64,000 nucleotides of DNA from Acridotheres tristis (GCA_037013685.1 CM072906.1:3576501-3640500), one strand, 5' to 3'; positions 13,681-27,470 are shown, counted from the stretch's first letter. Notes: generated by a model not told the origin, from the sequence alone. Numbers and translations are program-made.

Positions 13681-14854
13681 TCAGCCCCCTGATCTGGAGA
13701 GCACTGTGATCCCTACAGCAGCTTCTCATATCCAGCACACATTCCCATCACAACTCTCCCATCACAAGTGCACTGATCTGCAAGAATCCTACTATCTGCA
13801 CGATGTAAATAAATCTGAATGTCCTGTTGTATCCTCACATGCTCTGAGGTAGAGATGTTTTTCCCACAGATGAGGCTGAGTGGGGATCCTACACACTGCT
13901 CATATTGATTCCTGGAACCACCTTGAGCTTTCTGTCACAAGTGTTTAAAGCAGCCACTCAGAGCTCTAACCGTGGGCATTTTTAATTTATGTAAATTATG
14001 CATGTGTGAGTGGAAATGCCCTCCTGTCACTGCCCACTCCAAAATCTCTTACAGATTAAAACACCCTTCCCTGAGCACAAAGCAATGTGACACTCCTCAC
14101 ATGCATTTATCTCCCACAGAAACACACTGAGTGGTTTTATTTCATGCTGGCTCGTGGTCAAGCTGTGCCAGGTCACAACTGAGCATGGTGCCCAACTGTC
14201 CATTAGTTACTCTAAGAAAGTATATTTAAATTCATCTCATCGACAAAGCAAGTGGCTTTGTACAGGTAATTAGTAAGAGCACACAGGTATTCAAAGATCT
14301 GTGTAGGGCATAAAAGCTTGTTAAGGAACCCACAGATTACCCACAGCACTATTAGAGAAAAGAAACCAGCTTTGCAGTTATCACAGGAGATACTTAAATG
14401 CATCAGTCTAGCTCCTTAAAATGATCTAGTAAAGAATTTACCATGTTCTACAATAGCTCCATAGATGATATAGAAAAAAACAGTGGATAAAACCTTTTAC
14501 CTGCATGAGAGTGTTTACTCAAATGAGAATAGGGGACACTAAAATAAGCGAGGGCTTCTCCAGAACTGCAAGGACTCAGTGGTGTGGGCATGTCACCACA
14601 GTGACACCAGGGAGTCCTCACAGCACAAAAAGGGCTTGTCCTGTTTTTTTAATAGAGTGTTTTATTCAGTGCAAGTTGCAGCAGTTTCTGGAGCTCAAAC
14701 ACCATTCACAGCAGGGTTTTTGATTTTGCCAAGCTGCAATGCCACAGGATCCCAATGAGAAGGGCTGTGGTAACAGGACAGTGATGCACACTCCTAGATG
14801 ACAGAGCAAAACCTGAATTCAACCCTGAATTAGGAGACAGGGCTGCTCTGTTCT

Positions 14855-15012
14855 TAATTCTGACACTACATCACTATTTAACCTTGGGTATGTTACTTGA
14901 TCATGCAGAATTTCAGAGTCTGCATTAGCCTAATGAAGATAATAACAATAATCATGTGTGTCACAGATACAGTTGGGCTTGGTTATTATGTTCTCATGAA
15001 GTGCTTGGAAGA
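14855..15012 (+). repeat. MIR-type SINE relic
   Basis: Decayed similarity to the MIR consensus in the right order. ACCTTGGGTATGTTACTTGA matches the ACCTTGGGCAAGTCACTTAA core, GAAGATAATAACAATAAT matches the GGGGATAATAAT part, and TCTCATGAAGTGCTTGGAA matches the TAAAGTGCTTAGAA 3' end. This is inspection only; a profile search would be needed to confirm the boundaries. Confidence 0.55.
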
Positions 15013-15754
15013 GCCCCAGATGAAAGGGAAATTAGGAGAAGGAAGATTAATTATAAGACGTGCATCCCAAATAAAAACCAGACAGGAACATTGTTGTTGC
15101 TGTTATTAGTGAAGAGTCTGTCTGATTTAGGCCAGCTTTTATTTCTCTGTTGGTAGAGCAGACCCATTTTAACCACTTTCCACGTTGAAATTTTATTTGT
15201 AAATGGTGAGTGATAAAGGCTGCAGAGCTTCTGATACTGCAGACATAAAGGCCTTTGACTGAAGGTCTGATTTCACAGTAACCACTGTCTGTGATATGAC
15301 AGGCTTGCCTGTGTTTTTACTGTTGTGAAGCAAAACAAGGAACCAAAAGTTTACTGCCACACTGAAGGAAAGACCAGGATTGAAGAAAAGGAAACATTTC
15401 CTGTGGCTAAACACACCATAGTGAGCATAGTCATAGTGGGAAACATTACATCCAAATTATATTAACAAGCACTTGGGTATTTAACAAAAACTTGTGCAAA
15501 TGGAAACATCTTTTTTACAGCGATTTTGTCTCAGAAAGTACCAAGTATTTCTCATTTAGGTTAGTATCTTTGCCTGTTTCAACATGGGGAAAGGGACACA
15601 GGGAAAGGCACAGTGATAGATCTGAGCTCACATCAAACAGAGCACTACAGCCCAGAAAGACCCAAGCACTTCCCCAAGCCCCAGCCTGGGCTGCTCTCCC
15701 CTGGAGCTCCTTCCTCCTCTGCCAGAGATCAAACCTTGTTCTTTCTGCAGCATG

Positions 15755-16200
15755 CCAGGAGCATCCCAGAATCACTGAGGATGGAAAAGATGTCCCAGAT
15801 CATGGAATCCAATCTGTGGCTGATTCCCACCTTGACACCCAGCCCAGGGCACTGAGTGCCAGCTCGGACACCTCCAGGGATGGGAACTCCATCACCTCCC
15901 TGGGCAGCTCCTTCCAAGGCCTGGCCACCCTTTCCATGGGGAAATTCCTCCTGATGTCCAACCTGAGTGTCCCCTGCTGCAGCCTGAGGCTGTTCCTTCT
16001 TAATCCTGTTCCTGTTCCTGGGAGCAGAGCTTGAACCTCCAGCTGCCCCTCCTGTCAGGGAGTTGTGCAGAGCCACAGGGTCCCCCTGAGCCTCCTTTTC
16101 TCCAGGCTGAGCCCCTTCCCAGCTCCCTCAGCCATTCCTCATATGATTCACTCTCCAGACCCTTCCCCAGCTCTGGACACGCTGCAGCCCCTCAATGAAT
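15755..16200 (-). mobile_element. CR1 LINE 3' fragment, antisense to plus strand
   Basis: A reverse-complement CR1-type element about 445 bp long. It contains GGACACCTCCAGGGATGGGA, CACCTCCCTGGGCAGCTCCT, AAATTCCTCCTGATGTCCAA, CCTTTTCTCCAGGCTGAGCC and GACACGCTGCAGCCCCTCAA. The wording matches CR1 groups common in songbirds rather than chicken. It accounts for the 180-codon plus-strand and 115-codon minus-strand open frames here, neither of which is a gene. Confidence 0.8.
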
Positions 16201-19200
16201 GCCAAACTTGAATTCAACATCATCCAGTGACAAATACAGTTCCAACTCCAACTTCATTGTGATACCAAATTTCATGAAACATCCCTTGGGGTATTCAGCA
16301 ATGAATTGCTTAAAAAGTAGATAAGTACAGGAACCTGGGAAAAAAATTATTAATTGCACGTTCTTTCCAGGACACACAAACTCCTTGCTTTCACCTTGCA
16401 TAGAAAGTTTTCAGGTTAAAAAAAAAATAGGGTGGTATTGAACCCTTCATTTCTCAATAGTCAGATTTCTGAAAATTGCTGTCAGCAAGTCACCTACACC
16501 TTAATTTGTGATAATTAACAATGCAGTAGAAGAAATAAAGGACATAGCCTCCACTTGTTTCAGGAGACACTGCAATTCAGCTAAAGGAGTTTCACCCCTT
16601 AACTATAAACAGCAAAAGGCTCTAATTTGTTCAGCTTCTGCTCATGAAATGTGCATTAATTCCTTAATGACAGGTGCATCCTGGAGTCAGGACAGCTAAT
16701 CACTAGATCAGGAGTTAACCACAGCACAGGGCTCACAGAAACCCACATCTTTTTCAAAGAAAGCCTTGGCAAGATCCCACAAGCCAGTTCACAGCAAGCT
16801 TATAGCAAAAGGTTATTCCCAAAAAGTAGAGCTAATGATCCCTGTTTTTCTATGGCTTTATGTGTGAGACAGCAATCTCCAAGCTTTTTCAGAGGTGGTG
16901 GATATTCAAAATCCTTTGCCTTCGTGGTCTCTTTCACATCTCATAAACATTAAGCTCATGTTACAGGGACTCCCTCCTTTCCCTGGCTCCAAACGTCCAT
17001 GACACCTCCAGCAGTATTGATTGTATCATGAAGCCTTCCTTCAAGTGTGGCCAAAATTGCCAATGGATTAAAACAGTCAGGGAGGAGGGGAATAATAAGT
17101 AATCCAGAGAGAGAGCAACTTACAAAACACTCTCTGTTTAAAAGAAACTGCTTCCATTGCAAGTCATGTCTCCATTTATTGGAATTGCTGAGGTTCTTTT
17201 ATTTTCTATTCCACATTCTCTCCCATAGTGACTTTCCTGTTTCAGAACAGCCATCTGCATTACAGGTCCAGAGTCAGGACAGCAGCTCCTCCTCTCCATA
17301 CAGAAGCAGTATTATTCCACTGCAGCTATCAACTTGGAAATGTGTGCATTATTATCCCTTGTCTCTTACAACTCTCTCTTCTGTTAATCAATACTGTTAG
17401 TCTTTTAGTGAGATGAAACACCACAGAGCTTTGGTAGTGGTTGGCTTTTGGGGTAGTCCCTAACTCCCATTCCTTATCTCAGGATGTTATATAAGGAGTA
17501 GAAAGCTGTTAAATCTGCAGAGAGAATCAAGATCAGTCAGAGGTGCTGGACACAAGGTGCTAACACTGAAATAAAGCAAACAAAATCTTTCCCTGCCTAC
17601 CCACACCCTTCCTTTGCACAGAAATACCTAAACAGCTGAAGAGATGTGGGCAGGAATAGTATGCTTAGCCACCAGATGGAACACAAAAGGCAGAGCTTTG
17701 ATAAAGAAGCATACTGGTGTCCTGTGAAAATCCTTTCTCTTTGAGAGAAGAAAAAGAAAAGTTCTATTTCAAAAGTAAAAGGCAACTCAGTCCTAAATCT
17801 GGATAGTCAGTGATCCACACATGGCTCCTGCACTTCAGTCACTGTATCAAAGGCACTTCATTCAGGAAACATGTCAATCCTTTTGTTCATTTATTCTTGA
17901 GTTAGACATTAAGCAGAAAATAAAGCACCTGAGTTGTATGCCCATCAGGATGCTGCATAGCATAGAGGGAGGAAATAAAACCAGTGCCAGTCTGAAAGGG
18001 AAAACCAGCCACAGTGCTGTTTGGGTATTGAAGGCAATGCACAGTATTGCAAAATGCTTGTGTGGGCAATAAAGTTACAGTAAATGAGGATTCAGGAAGC
18101 ACTGCAAACTCTGAGTACTGAAATTGATACCATCAGATAAAGTGATGGTTGGATCTAAGAAACTCTGTGTCAAGCATTCTGCTGTGGGGCATGCATGTTG
18201 CAGATGGAGAGCAGGCTTAAGATCTTGCCTAAGTGTGGCATGTCCCACAGGCTTTATTCTGCTCCTGACACTGCCTGGAATCATGCCTGGCTCCAGGTCT
18301 GGGCACTGCTCACACCAGTCCCCCTGTGCTGAGCGAGGAGTTTTCTCTGGAGAGGAGAGCAGAACACCGTGGTGCAGCTACAGGTCCCACTGAACGTGTT
18401 TGAGCACATCTGGGTGGCAGGAAAATCCACGAGGACCTGACAAGATAGACAGGTGAGCTGCCCCAGCACAAAAAGCTGTTTTCAAACAGGCCAAAGCCAA
18501 GCTAGCAAAGGTGCTTTCAAGTCAGTCCAAGCCAAAGCCAGCAGATAGGGGTGCAGGTCTGAACAGGCACCCAGGTGCCCCCAGGAAGGATTCACTCCAC
18601 CGAGGGAGCTGCAGCATTCCTCAGCAGCCTCCACACTGCCAGGGCCCCAGAAGCAGTTTATTCTGTAAGCTCTCCCCTGCAAGGTATTGGGGATGATGGA
18701 AATGAAAACAAGAGAAAATTAATCTTTTTATTAATTTAGAAAGATGTAATTCATGACTCATAGCGAGCTTGTATAAATAATGACATTGTTTAAATCTTAT
18801 TTGTAATTATACTTAAAGCCAGAGACTTTCAAAGCTGCACTGAGAATAAGGCATCCAACTGTCTAATTTATTGTTATTTTAAGCAGATACTGTATGCCCA
18901 AATTCCCTTGGCAGATTATATCTCAGCTTAAGTGTTTTGCTAGAGGTAATTTTCACATGTTCATGACAGCAGCAATGAGAGGAAGGAAATCAAACAAAAG
19001 AGAATTCCATCTATGTCATCCAATTTCTTCCTCTCCCTGGCAAGCCTGGAAGTGCTTTGTGCATGACTGAGAAGCTGCACATTCCCTGTGCTCCACCTGG
19101 TTTGGCAGGGAAGAGAAAGTGGAAGTGAGGAAGGACCAAATGCAAGTGGTTTGGGAAAGGAAACAAACCAATAGGCTTTCTTTATCTGCCATGCAATCTT

Positions 19201-21194
19201 AGAAAAATGAAAAACTGCTCTTTGTGCTACTTCTCATTCTATGAGGCACCTGTTCATTCATTACAGCAATGGTAATAAGGAACACAAACTCACAAGTAGA
19301 TCACCTTGAAAGTCTTGTTCATACTTCTTCAGACTCCTGCAATCCCCAACCATGGACTTACATTTAATAAGGATCAGAAAATATGTATAGAAAACGAGAA
19401 GTTACCAAGGGGAAAATAATTTCTGCTATTGCACATATAAACCTGGAGCAGCAATCTGCCTAGGAAATGAATCTTATTTACACCTCACTTGAAATACCCA
19501 TGGCATGCTTGGAGGACACCTGGTGATGCTCAAGGAAATTGATGCTCAAGGAAATTGATGCAGTTTTGAGGACCTGTCATAGAGCTGGTTGATCTGGAAA
19601 ATGTGGACAGAGAACAAAAATGGGTGGAGAAGTGCCAATATATATCTAGTGCTTTTAAATACTTATCACAGTGCTGCACTTGTTGCATGAAATCCAAGAT
19701 GTAGCAAACACATGGAAAATTATCAGCCCCCTGATATATAACTGCTAGTAGCCAGAAGGATCACAGTCACCCATTTATTCAGTACAGAAGTTGGGCTGGG
19801 AAGGAGTTACCATTCATCTTTCCTCAAGACAGTTTCAAATAAGAAAAATTTCTACATGTAAGTATAATCAAATCCTAAAATCCTATATTTACTAGGACTG
19901 CAGGATGTGTAATATATATTCAGAAAAATTATACCTGTAATCGATTTGAGTTTTTTCTTTCTCTGCTACTAAGAATCTGGGCTGCTCCTCCCAAAATGAA
20001 GAAACTTGATTTTCATGTCAGCTCAAATTCCCATGCAATGGATTTCATTCCTGTTTTGTCTCCTGCTCATTTTGCTGCCACTTTGTGATGGAATCAGAGC
20101 TACTCCTTGCACACTGGAAGTGAAACCAAACAGAGCAAGTTTTCCTTCTGTGCTCAGAAACATGATCAGCAGTTTGACTTTTATATGGCCATTATTTAAA
20201 AACACACATACAATCTTTCCCAACCTGGAACTGGCTTTCAGTTTCTTTCTTGACTTAGCTGTGTCCCTATCAGTGTCTGCTGCAGGTAAGAAAATACAGC
20301 TTGATATCTTCAGTGGCAGAGACTAAGAAATCTCTTGTAATTACTGCATTTTAAATGGCCTATAATTTCAGAGAACACCATTAATTCATCTCCTCACATG
20401 TGGGGTCACAAACTGCTCTTCCCTCTCATCTGATATGCTAAGGGTCCAGAGGAGGACTGCAGATATTGAGGGACAATAGACATTAGATATTAAAATTTCA
20501 AGTGTTAGAAACTACAAAGACATTTATCAAATGCAGACACACTCCATCCTAGTCTTACCTTCTTTTTTGTGTATTTTCCTCCTTTTTATATTGTTATTAA
20601 TGCCATTTTTGGGGAGAGAGAATGAAAAACTAGTCACTTCAAGCACACCACCCCAGGATAGTGCAAAAAGAAAAGACTGCATAAAACATCTATAGACATA
20701 AGGTTCCTGCTGTGTGCTGGAGGCAGAATATATCACCATTCAGCTAAATGGTGCAATAGAGAAGTGGAGAAAAACTACAGAAATTGCTTTGAAAACAAAA
20801 ACAAAAAAACTGCTTTCCTGGAGCTATCATCAGGTTTGCTTGTCAGATCGGATGCTTTTTTTCTATGCTCCATTCAAATGCAAAGAAAATGCTTGAGGAA
20901 AATTGCTAGTTCTGATATTTACACCCTTCACATACACAGCTGGAATGAGATTTCTGCCGTGGTGGAGCAACAGCATCAACAAAATAGTCTAAGCCTAATG
21001 GCAGTCACACTGCAAGCACTGTTTAAACATATGCAAAGGATTCCTTGATTCCCTGCTACATATTTTCTAGTAAACTTCATGCTTATATAATTTTTAAGTA
21101 CTTATTTTAACAGCAAATTTTAGGAAAATGAGCCAACTCATGTGAGTTTGAAAGTAGAGCTGGAGGAAGGAGGTTAATAAAGGTAGATGCAGTA
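16201..21194. other. Intron 1 sequence without recognised gene
   Basis: Unique-looking intronic DNA. It contains the 16-bp duplication at 19.5 kb and a signal-peptide-like open frame at 20033-20285 (see findings). The AT-rich stretch at about 18720-18960 looks like unique sequence and could be a conserved non-coding element, which cannot be judged from one genome. Confidence 0.6.
19525..19561. repeat. 16-bp tandem duplication
   Basis: GATGCTCAAGGAAATT is present twice in direct succession, followed by a partial third unit (GATGC). Confidence 0.9.
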
Positions 21195-21297
21195 ATCTGT
21201 GGATATGGCACTTGGGGACATGGTGACCTTGGCAGTGCTGAGAATATTGTTAGACTTGATCTTAAAGGTCTTTTCCAATCTAAATTCTGTGATTCCC
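21195..21297 (+). mobile_element. CR1 LINE 3' end (short)
   Basis: The short terminal part of a CR1 copy in plus orientation: GGCACTTGGGGACATGGTGA, CCTTGGCAGTGCTGAGAA, TTAGACTTGATCTTAAAGGT and a final TTCTGTGATTCC. It lacks the CCATCCCTGG block found in longer copies, so it is heavily 5'-truncated. Confidence 0.78.
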
Positions 21298-21914
21298 TGA
21301 GAAGCCTCCCCACTCCAGCAAGGAAAGCAGAAGCTTCACAGAAGTTCCACCTAAGGCAAATCTTTCCTGAGTCACCAGCAAATATTTGTTGTGTTTTAGT
21401 TTCCATCTGACAGCAGCACACGCTCTGCCTCATGCCATGGCTTTCCAAGGAAACACTTACAGAATCAGCCCAAATTTTTAGAGAAGTAGGATTTAAGAAA
21501 TGCCATCTCCTGTGAGATTTGGCATTCTCCTTAAAACAGCTGTTACTGAATGCTTAAGACTAAGCTCTACAAACCCACATGGTTGTACAAAAAATCCCCC
21601 AAACAGGAAAAAAAACAGGCTCCAAATCCAGAGTACAACTCTGTCACATCCAAAAGCTCTTTATCTCTAAGTTTCACAGCAAAATTGAAAGGTCTCCTCA
21701 TAGTGGCCACAGTTGTGGCAATTATTATCTGGAGGGTGTAAATTCCTGTCAGACATCAGCACCATATCTTTCATTGTTTTGCAAACATAAAAATGATGGT
21801 TCCTGACACAAAAATCTTGCTCAGACATAAAACAAGGCCACAGATTAATAGAGACACAAATGAAAGGAGAATACAAGAAAACAATGCATCATTTCTGTCC
21901 CTCTGACACGTATA

Positions 21915-22121
21915 TTAGGATATTAGGATATTAGGAAAAATGTCTTCACTGGAAGTGCTGTCCAGGGCAGTGGTGGAGTCCCCATCCCTGGGGGGATTTA
22001 GGGGATGTGAGGATATAGGACTTGGGGACATGGGTCAGTGGTGGCCTTGGCACTGCTGGGGGAATGGTTGGACTTGATGTGGGAGATTTTTTCCAGCCTA
22101 AAGGAATCTATGATTCTGTGC
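21915..22121 (+). mobile_element. CR1 LINE 3' end
   Basis: A CR1 3' end in plus orientation. It carries GTGGTGGAGTCCCCATCCCT, GGACTTGGGGACATGGGTCA, GGTTGGACTTGATG and a terminal ATCTATGATTCTGTG. The 5' edge has three copies of ATATTAGG, which may be a small tandem expansion of the ATTAGGA motif of CR1. It lies about 620 bp from the previous CR1 fragment and in the same orientation. Confidence 0.85.
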
Positions 22122-23194
22122 TGATCAACTTAAGGCTCTTTTTTGTAATATAACTGCTGCAGAACAAACTCTGCGTCCACAGAGCTACAAGTAAATAAAA
22201 TCCTCTGCCTTTTGCTTTGTTAACAAAATACTACCATGCCTTAGGGATGTTGTCTGGGGTTTTGCCCCCCACAAAAATTTAATTGCCTAATCGTTCTTAT
22301 CCAATCAGCACAGTGTCCCAGTACTTTGCCTATCAGCTGCTTATTCTCAGAAACCTGCCCTGCCCTGATCCTTCTTCTGCTGCTCCCCCAAGTCACCTGC
22401 CAAAGCAACTACTTGTGTGGCCATGCCCAGAGCAGAGAGGGAGCAAAATCACCTGGAAGGGAAAGAGAAGAGAAAGGGGGATGGATGTTATTGCATTACT
22501 TCCCCCTCCCTGCCAAAAACAATTAATGATTTGCCTTATATTGGATATTGCAGTCCAGAAAGCCCTCAGAAATGACCAAACACGTTATTCCAGCTGAAGC
22601 ATGTCCTAATCCTCACCTCCATTGCTCCAGCTTGATACAGGTTGGTTCCAGAGCCTCCTAAAGTGCTCTGAGTTGTATCAATTTCCTCTTCAAGTCCTTC
22701 ATACCAACTGATATGTTCTGAAACATCAATTTCTGTCACAATACAGGTATTTAAAAGCCCTCTATCGACATATTTTTACCTACAGCCCTTGCCCTCTTCC
22801 TCCCTTTCATATACACACACACTCTCAGAATAAGCAGGGAAAGCTTCCTGTTTTAATGCACACTTCCATCAGTTGCAAACAAGAGGTGTGAAAGGAAATT
22901 AGGCATGCAAGTCAGCTCATTCACAAATTAAGTGCCTATTCATTTGCAGGAGCACTGGAAGGCCCTGCCAAATAACAGGAGGTGAGCAGCAGTGCTTTTC
23001 TAGCAGCCTGGAAACAACTGGAGCAGGTAGATGACAGATATCTCCATTTCTCTGAGAAGCCATTTCAGGATTGACTCCTCCTGGTCGCTGTTCCCAGTTT
23101 CCAAGCACAAGCACAAGGCAGACATCAGCATCATCACCGACACGACAATATTAATGATAACTAACTCACAGGTCCACTGTGAGCGCTGATTATT

Positions 23195-23300
23195 TGGGAG
23201 GAGTGTTTATGTGCCACAGAGCTGTGCTAGGTGGGAAAGCAGAGGCAGAGAGGCTGTGCTTAGCTGTCCCAGGGCATACAGCAGGTCTGCAGAATGGTTT
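23195..23300 (-). repeat. Possible MIR/CORE-SINE relic
   Basis: GAGCTGTGCTAGGTGGGAAA, GCAGAGGCAGAGAGGCTGTG and GCATACAGCAGGTCTGCAGA resemble an antisense CORE-SINE 3' half. The match is weaker than for the other copies, and the call rests on block order alone. Confidence 0.35.
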
Positions 23301-23981
23301 CCTTGGAAGAAGGGCACCTTGTGTATTCCATGTGTGCCTGCTGCAGGACCCTGATGTGACTGAGGCTCCCCTGGGTCCTTTCCATCCTCTCTGTCCTGCT
23401 GCCAGCACCTCTGCCAGGATGCAGCAGCTGAAGAGCAGAGACTTCTGCAACAGGATCTGCCCCTGTGGACCTGGGGGCCCTCTGGTAAAACAAACAGCAA
23501 CACTTATGGCAGTGCCCAAAACCAAGCCTGGGCTCTCTGTCCCTTCATCCATTTATCCTGACACAAGAAAATAAAGTAGTAAAATCTAGACCTCAGTTGC
23601 ACAATATAAACACTCTGCAACTGCCCTGTATTCACACTAACATGAAGGGACTCGAGCCCAGCTATTTTCTTTACAAACTTGACATTACTCAGCTTTGAGC
23701 AAGATATGCATATCCTTTCCTTTCTGAAACCTTTCAACCCAAAATAAACATTCCTCTTGCACAATTAAATGTCTTTATGGAAACCTACTACCAACATTTC
23801 ACAGCACATTTGAAAAATAGATGCTTGCAGCCTATCAAGTAAAGCTTAAATTACACACTCTTCTTTCATGAAATTCCAGCATGTGGTTTTGCCTTCTCTC
23901 CATCCCTGGAGCAAGACAACACTGCAGGCCCATATTCTGCTTCATATTAATCAACATAAACCCCCATTAGTTTGTGGAGGA

Positions 23982-24035
23982 ATAAAATAATAGATAAAGA
24001 TAAAATAATAGATAAAGATAAAATAATAGAAAAAG
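23982..24035. repeat. 18-bp tandem repeat, three copies
   Basis: Three head-to-tail copies of ATAAAATAATAGATAAAG. The first two are identical and the third has one change (GAAAAAG for GATAAAG). The near identity points to recent expansion. Confidence 0.9.
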
Positions 24036-27000
24036 ATGGTCAGCCTTATCACTGAGGGCTGCCAAGGGCAGAGAGACTGAGGTAAGGAAAAGCCAGTGAA
24101 GGAATCCATGCCTACAGCCATGGCACAGGTGATGTTTGTGCTAAGCAGAGCTCCAGTCCCAACACAACCAGCCTTTAACTGCAATTCCTACGTGTGGATG
24201 GAAATAATTCATCATTTCTGTATAACCTAAGAGCCTTCTCCAGGCACTTCACGTTCAAGACTCATCCCTGACTACTTCAGTAAGCATCAAGACCAGTAAA
24301 TTTTAGAGCTGAGCAGAAAAGTAAAAATACCAAGAGCTGAAAGTATCTTTGAGACTGAGCTCCATCCACAGCTTCAGTTGCCTCATAAGCCCCTGAAGAG
24401 CTGAATAATTGGTTAATTGCATTTCCTTGTCATGTCCTCTTACTTGAGAGATCCACACTAAGGCTATGAGAGTCATATCAACAGGAGAGGCCAAGAGGAT
24501 AAAACTGATGTAAAAAGCAAACAACAAAGACTAAGGTTAAATTTCTTCGGACTCCTAAAAAAAAACCCAACAAAACCAAGATGAAACTCAACTGAAATGA
24601 TGAAAACCAGATCACAGTGCAACTCATATCCATCTCTCCTTTCATCTCAGCATTTTCAGTTCTGAGATTTGATTTAAAAAATTATTCTTTCGTTTTATTC
24701 TTTCAGTTTATGACATAACAGTTAAACATATGGCATAAAATAAAGAGACTGGGTGCTAGCTGAACCTCAAAGCATGTAGCCAATGATTTCAAACCAGCCA
24801 AAGGCTCACAGCAATAGCTGATCCTTCCAGCAGCTGATAGGAATTAAAGAAAATGTTTGGATTTTCCATAACAAATGCCTCAGAATTGTTCCCATAGTGT
24901 CTTGACCTCACATACTGAAGTACTGCAGAAGAGGACAGCCTGTTTCTCCAGCACACCCTTCTGCTGGATGGTTACACTGCTTCCCAAAGGGGACAAACTT
25001 CACAGCCAGCACTCAACCCAGCTGCTGCCTCCACACTCCCAGCAGGGACCTCCTGCACCCCTGCTCATCTCCACTGCCTTCCCAGGGCCTCCTGCCCCAG
25101 CAAACCCAGAGCTGCTCATCCTCCCTGCAGGGCAGGAGCCTCCACCTCCACCAAACAGAGAAAAACCATGCTGAAGAGTTTAAATTGCTCACAATTCCAG
25201 CTCAGAAGGAGATTGCTGCCCATGGCCAACATTTCTAAAGGCAAAATTACAGCATGCTGGAATTACAGATCTGCAGACAAACCAGCAATTTGTGAGGAAT
25301 TCAAGTCACCAGAAGCAACAAATTAGGACCACAACGCTAACAAAATTAGACACAGTCTCCTTTTAACCTCATCTCTATTTTAAGAGCTTTTTTTTTAAAT
25401 AAAAAGAGGGTTTGTATTTATTTTGTTGTTAGAGTTTCCATGAAATTGGGCTGAGGCTGTTTAAGAAAAATGTTTCTCCATCATTTACTCTCTTTATCTT
25501 AGCATGTGTAAAATTGTGCCCATGCCTGTACAAGGAGGTTTCTCTCAGCCATTTAACAGTGACAGAGTCACCCAGCAGAGATAAAATTCAGTAGCCACAT
25601 GAAAGTTTCCATCATCTTTGCAAACATGCTGCTTGACTGGAGGCTGTCAGCTCTGGGATTTTTTTTTTTTAAGGTTCCCTTGCATTCTTCAGTTTTCTCC
25701 CAATTGGGAGCACTACCAGAGTCAAAAGGCAGCTCTTTCCCAATGTAACTCTAACTCATCTACATGTCAATAAACTCAACTATGGAAAAACAAAACAAGA
25801 ACCAAGCCAATTTCCACCCATTCCACTCAATAACAATAAAATCACACAAGAACATCTTGAAAGCCATGCCTGTTCATTTGGATAATTACTCTAACAGCCC
25901 ATCTAAGCACGGCCTCAGCCCTGTCCCCAATGGAGAGACCAAAACCTGAAGGAGAAGGAGGAAACAGCTCATCTGCTGAACACAATGTTCGGAAATGTGA
26001 GGTGAACATTCCTCACTACAGCAAGATAAATGTTCCCACCCCAGCACAAAGAAAGGGTTCATATTTCATATATTTTCCATTGTTTGAGCTTTCTTGTACA
26101 TAAGCAACTACATTTAGCAATTACCAATGGGAGAGACTGAGCAGCTAAAAAGATTATCATGTTTTTAACAATGCAACAGCAGAATCAATGAGGGAGGCTG
26201 CACCCTGTTCAGTTCCATTCATGTTCTCCAATTCCAGCAGAGCCACCCTTCCATGGGCACTGCCACCTGTAACACTCACTCACGGGATGTGCATCATCTG
26301 CCGCACAAATGAAAATTATCCATCAGATGAAAAGTTACCCTTGGTGGGAGCTGCAGCAATGAACTCCAAAGGAAGTCAAACACCACAGTTTAGTGCTCAG
26401 TCTAAGCAGGGCTCTTATAAACATCCCCTGTGCTCATCTTCAGTGCTAGAAAGGGACTGGATGTACATCTCTATGGAACCAAAGTATTCTGGATTGAAAC
26501 AAGTCAGTACTTTGAAAGATGAACTATTTCAATGAGATGGCTTTGTGACATAAGGAAATACCCTGCAGGTAGTGATGCAGGCAGTGGTTTTGCACTGCTG
26601 TGACTCCGAGCAGTTCACCAGGCACTGAAGAGCACAGAGGGAGGAGTTGTGCAGCCCTGGCCGGTGGCACAGCCTGCTGCCTGCCCCACACTCATGTGCT
26701 GCTGCATCCCCACCCTGCCCAGGCAGCAGCTGCTGTGGCTGGCACAGGGTCCTGCACAGGGAAAGGGCAGCAGTCTTGTGCTCCAGGGAAGGCACAGCGC
26801 CCGAGGAGCTCAATAGAAACAGCAAGAAAAGCTTCACCGACCTACAAAGGGTTTCAAAGAGAAGTCTGCAGTGTTGCATGAGTGACTGCTCCAGCTCCAA
26901 TGACACAGCATCCTCACAGTTATCACTGCCCAGCAAGTGCTGCCTTTATGTGTTTAACACAATCCTCCTAACACTGCCTGCTCTCGCTTTCATTCTATGA

Positions 27001-27269
27001 TCTGAAAGCACTCTTCTACTGGACCCTTACAAAAATAATGCAGTTTATGGACAAAGACAAGCCTTAGAAGGCTGGCAAGGAATTAAGTGTCCTTAAAACT
27101 ATTAATTGGGATGGAAGGAACAGGGAATGCTCATCGGGACAGGCTGCTGGCACTGGAGGTCACAGCAGCAGCCAGACACGGCAGGTGCAAGCAATGAAAT
27201 CTGTGAGCACATTCTGGAGGGACAGCTTCAAACAGAGCTGCTCTTCTCTGCTGGGGCTGCTGCCACTGC

Positions 27270-27470
27270 TTAATTTGATTACACGAAGTGAGAGCCGGGG
27301 GCAGGGAGGGAAGGGGAGCAGAGGCAGGAGCCAGCACCCTCTGGGCACCCATGGGGAAGGTCCTGGGTGCCCGCAGCTGCTCAGGGCTCTGAGCAGGAGC
27401 TCCGTGGAATGACAGGGACACCAGACAGCTGGCACGGCACGAGCCTCCGGGAGACAAAAAATGCCTCGCT
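27270..27470. other. GC-rich patch in SPNS2 intron 1
   Basis: A local rise in GC content with about eight CpGs in 200 bp, in an otherwise CpG-poor intron. No repeat family was recognised. It may be a regulatory element or a minor internal promoter. It also causes overlapping open frames on both strands that I do not regard as genes. Confidence 0.3.

Noticed and set aside
15492..16034. 180-codon plus-strand open frame
   Set aside because: Its second half lies within an antisense CR1 fragment. It is a repeat shadow.
24303..24527. 74-codon minus-strand frame with a hydrophobic N-terminus
   Set aside because: It ends in a plain stop, with no convincing donor and no recognised homology. Hydrophobic chance frames are common in T-rich DNA.
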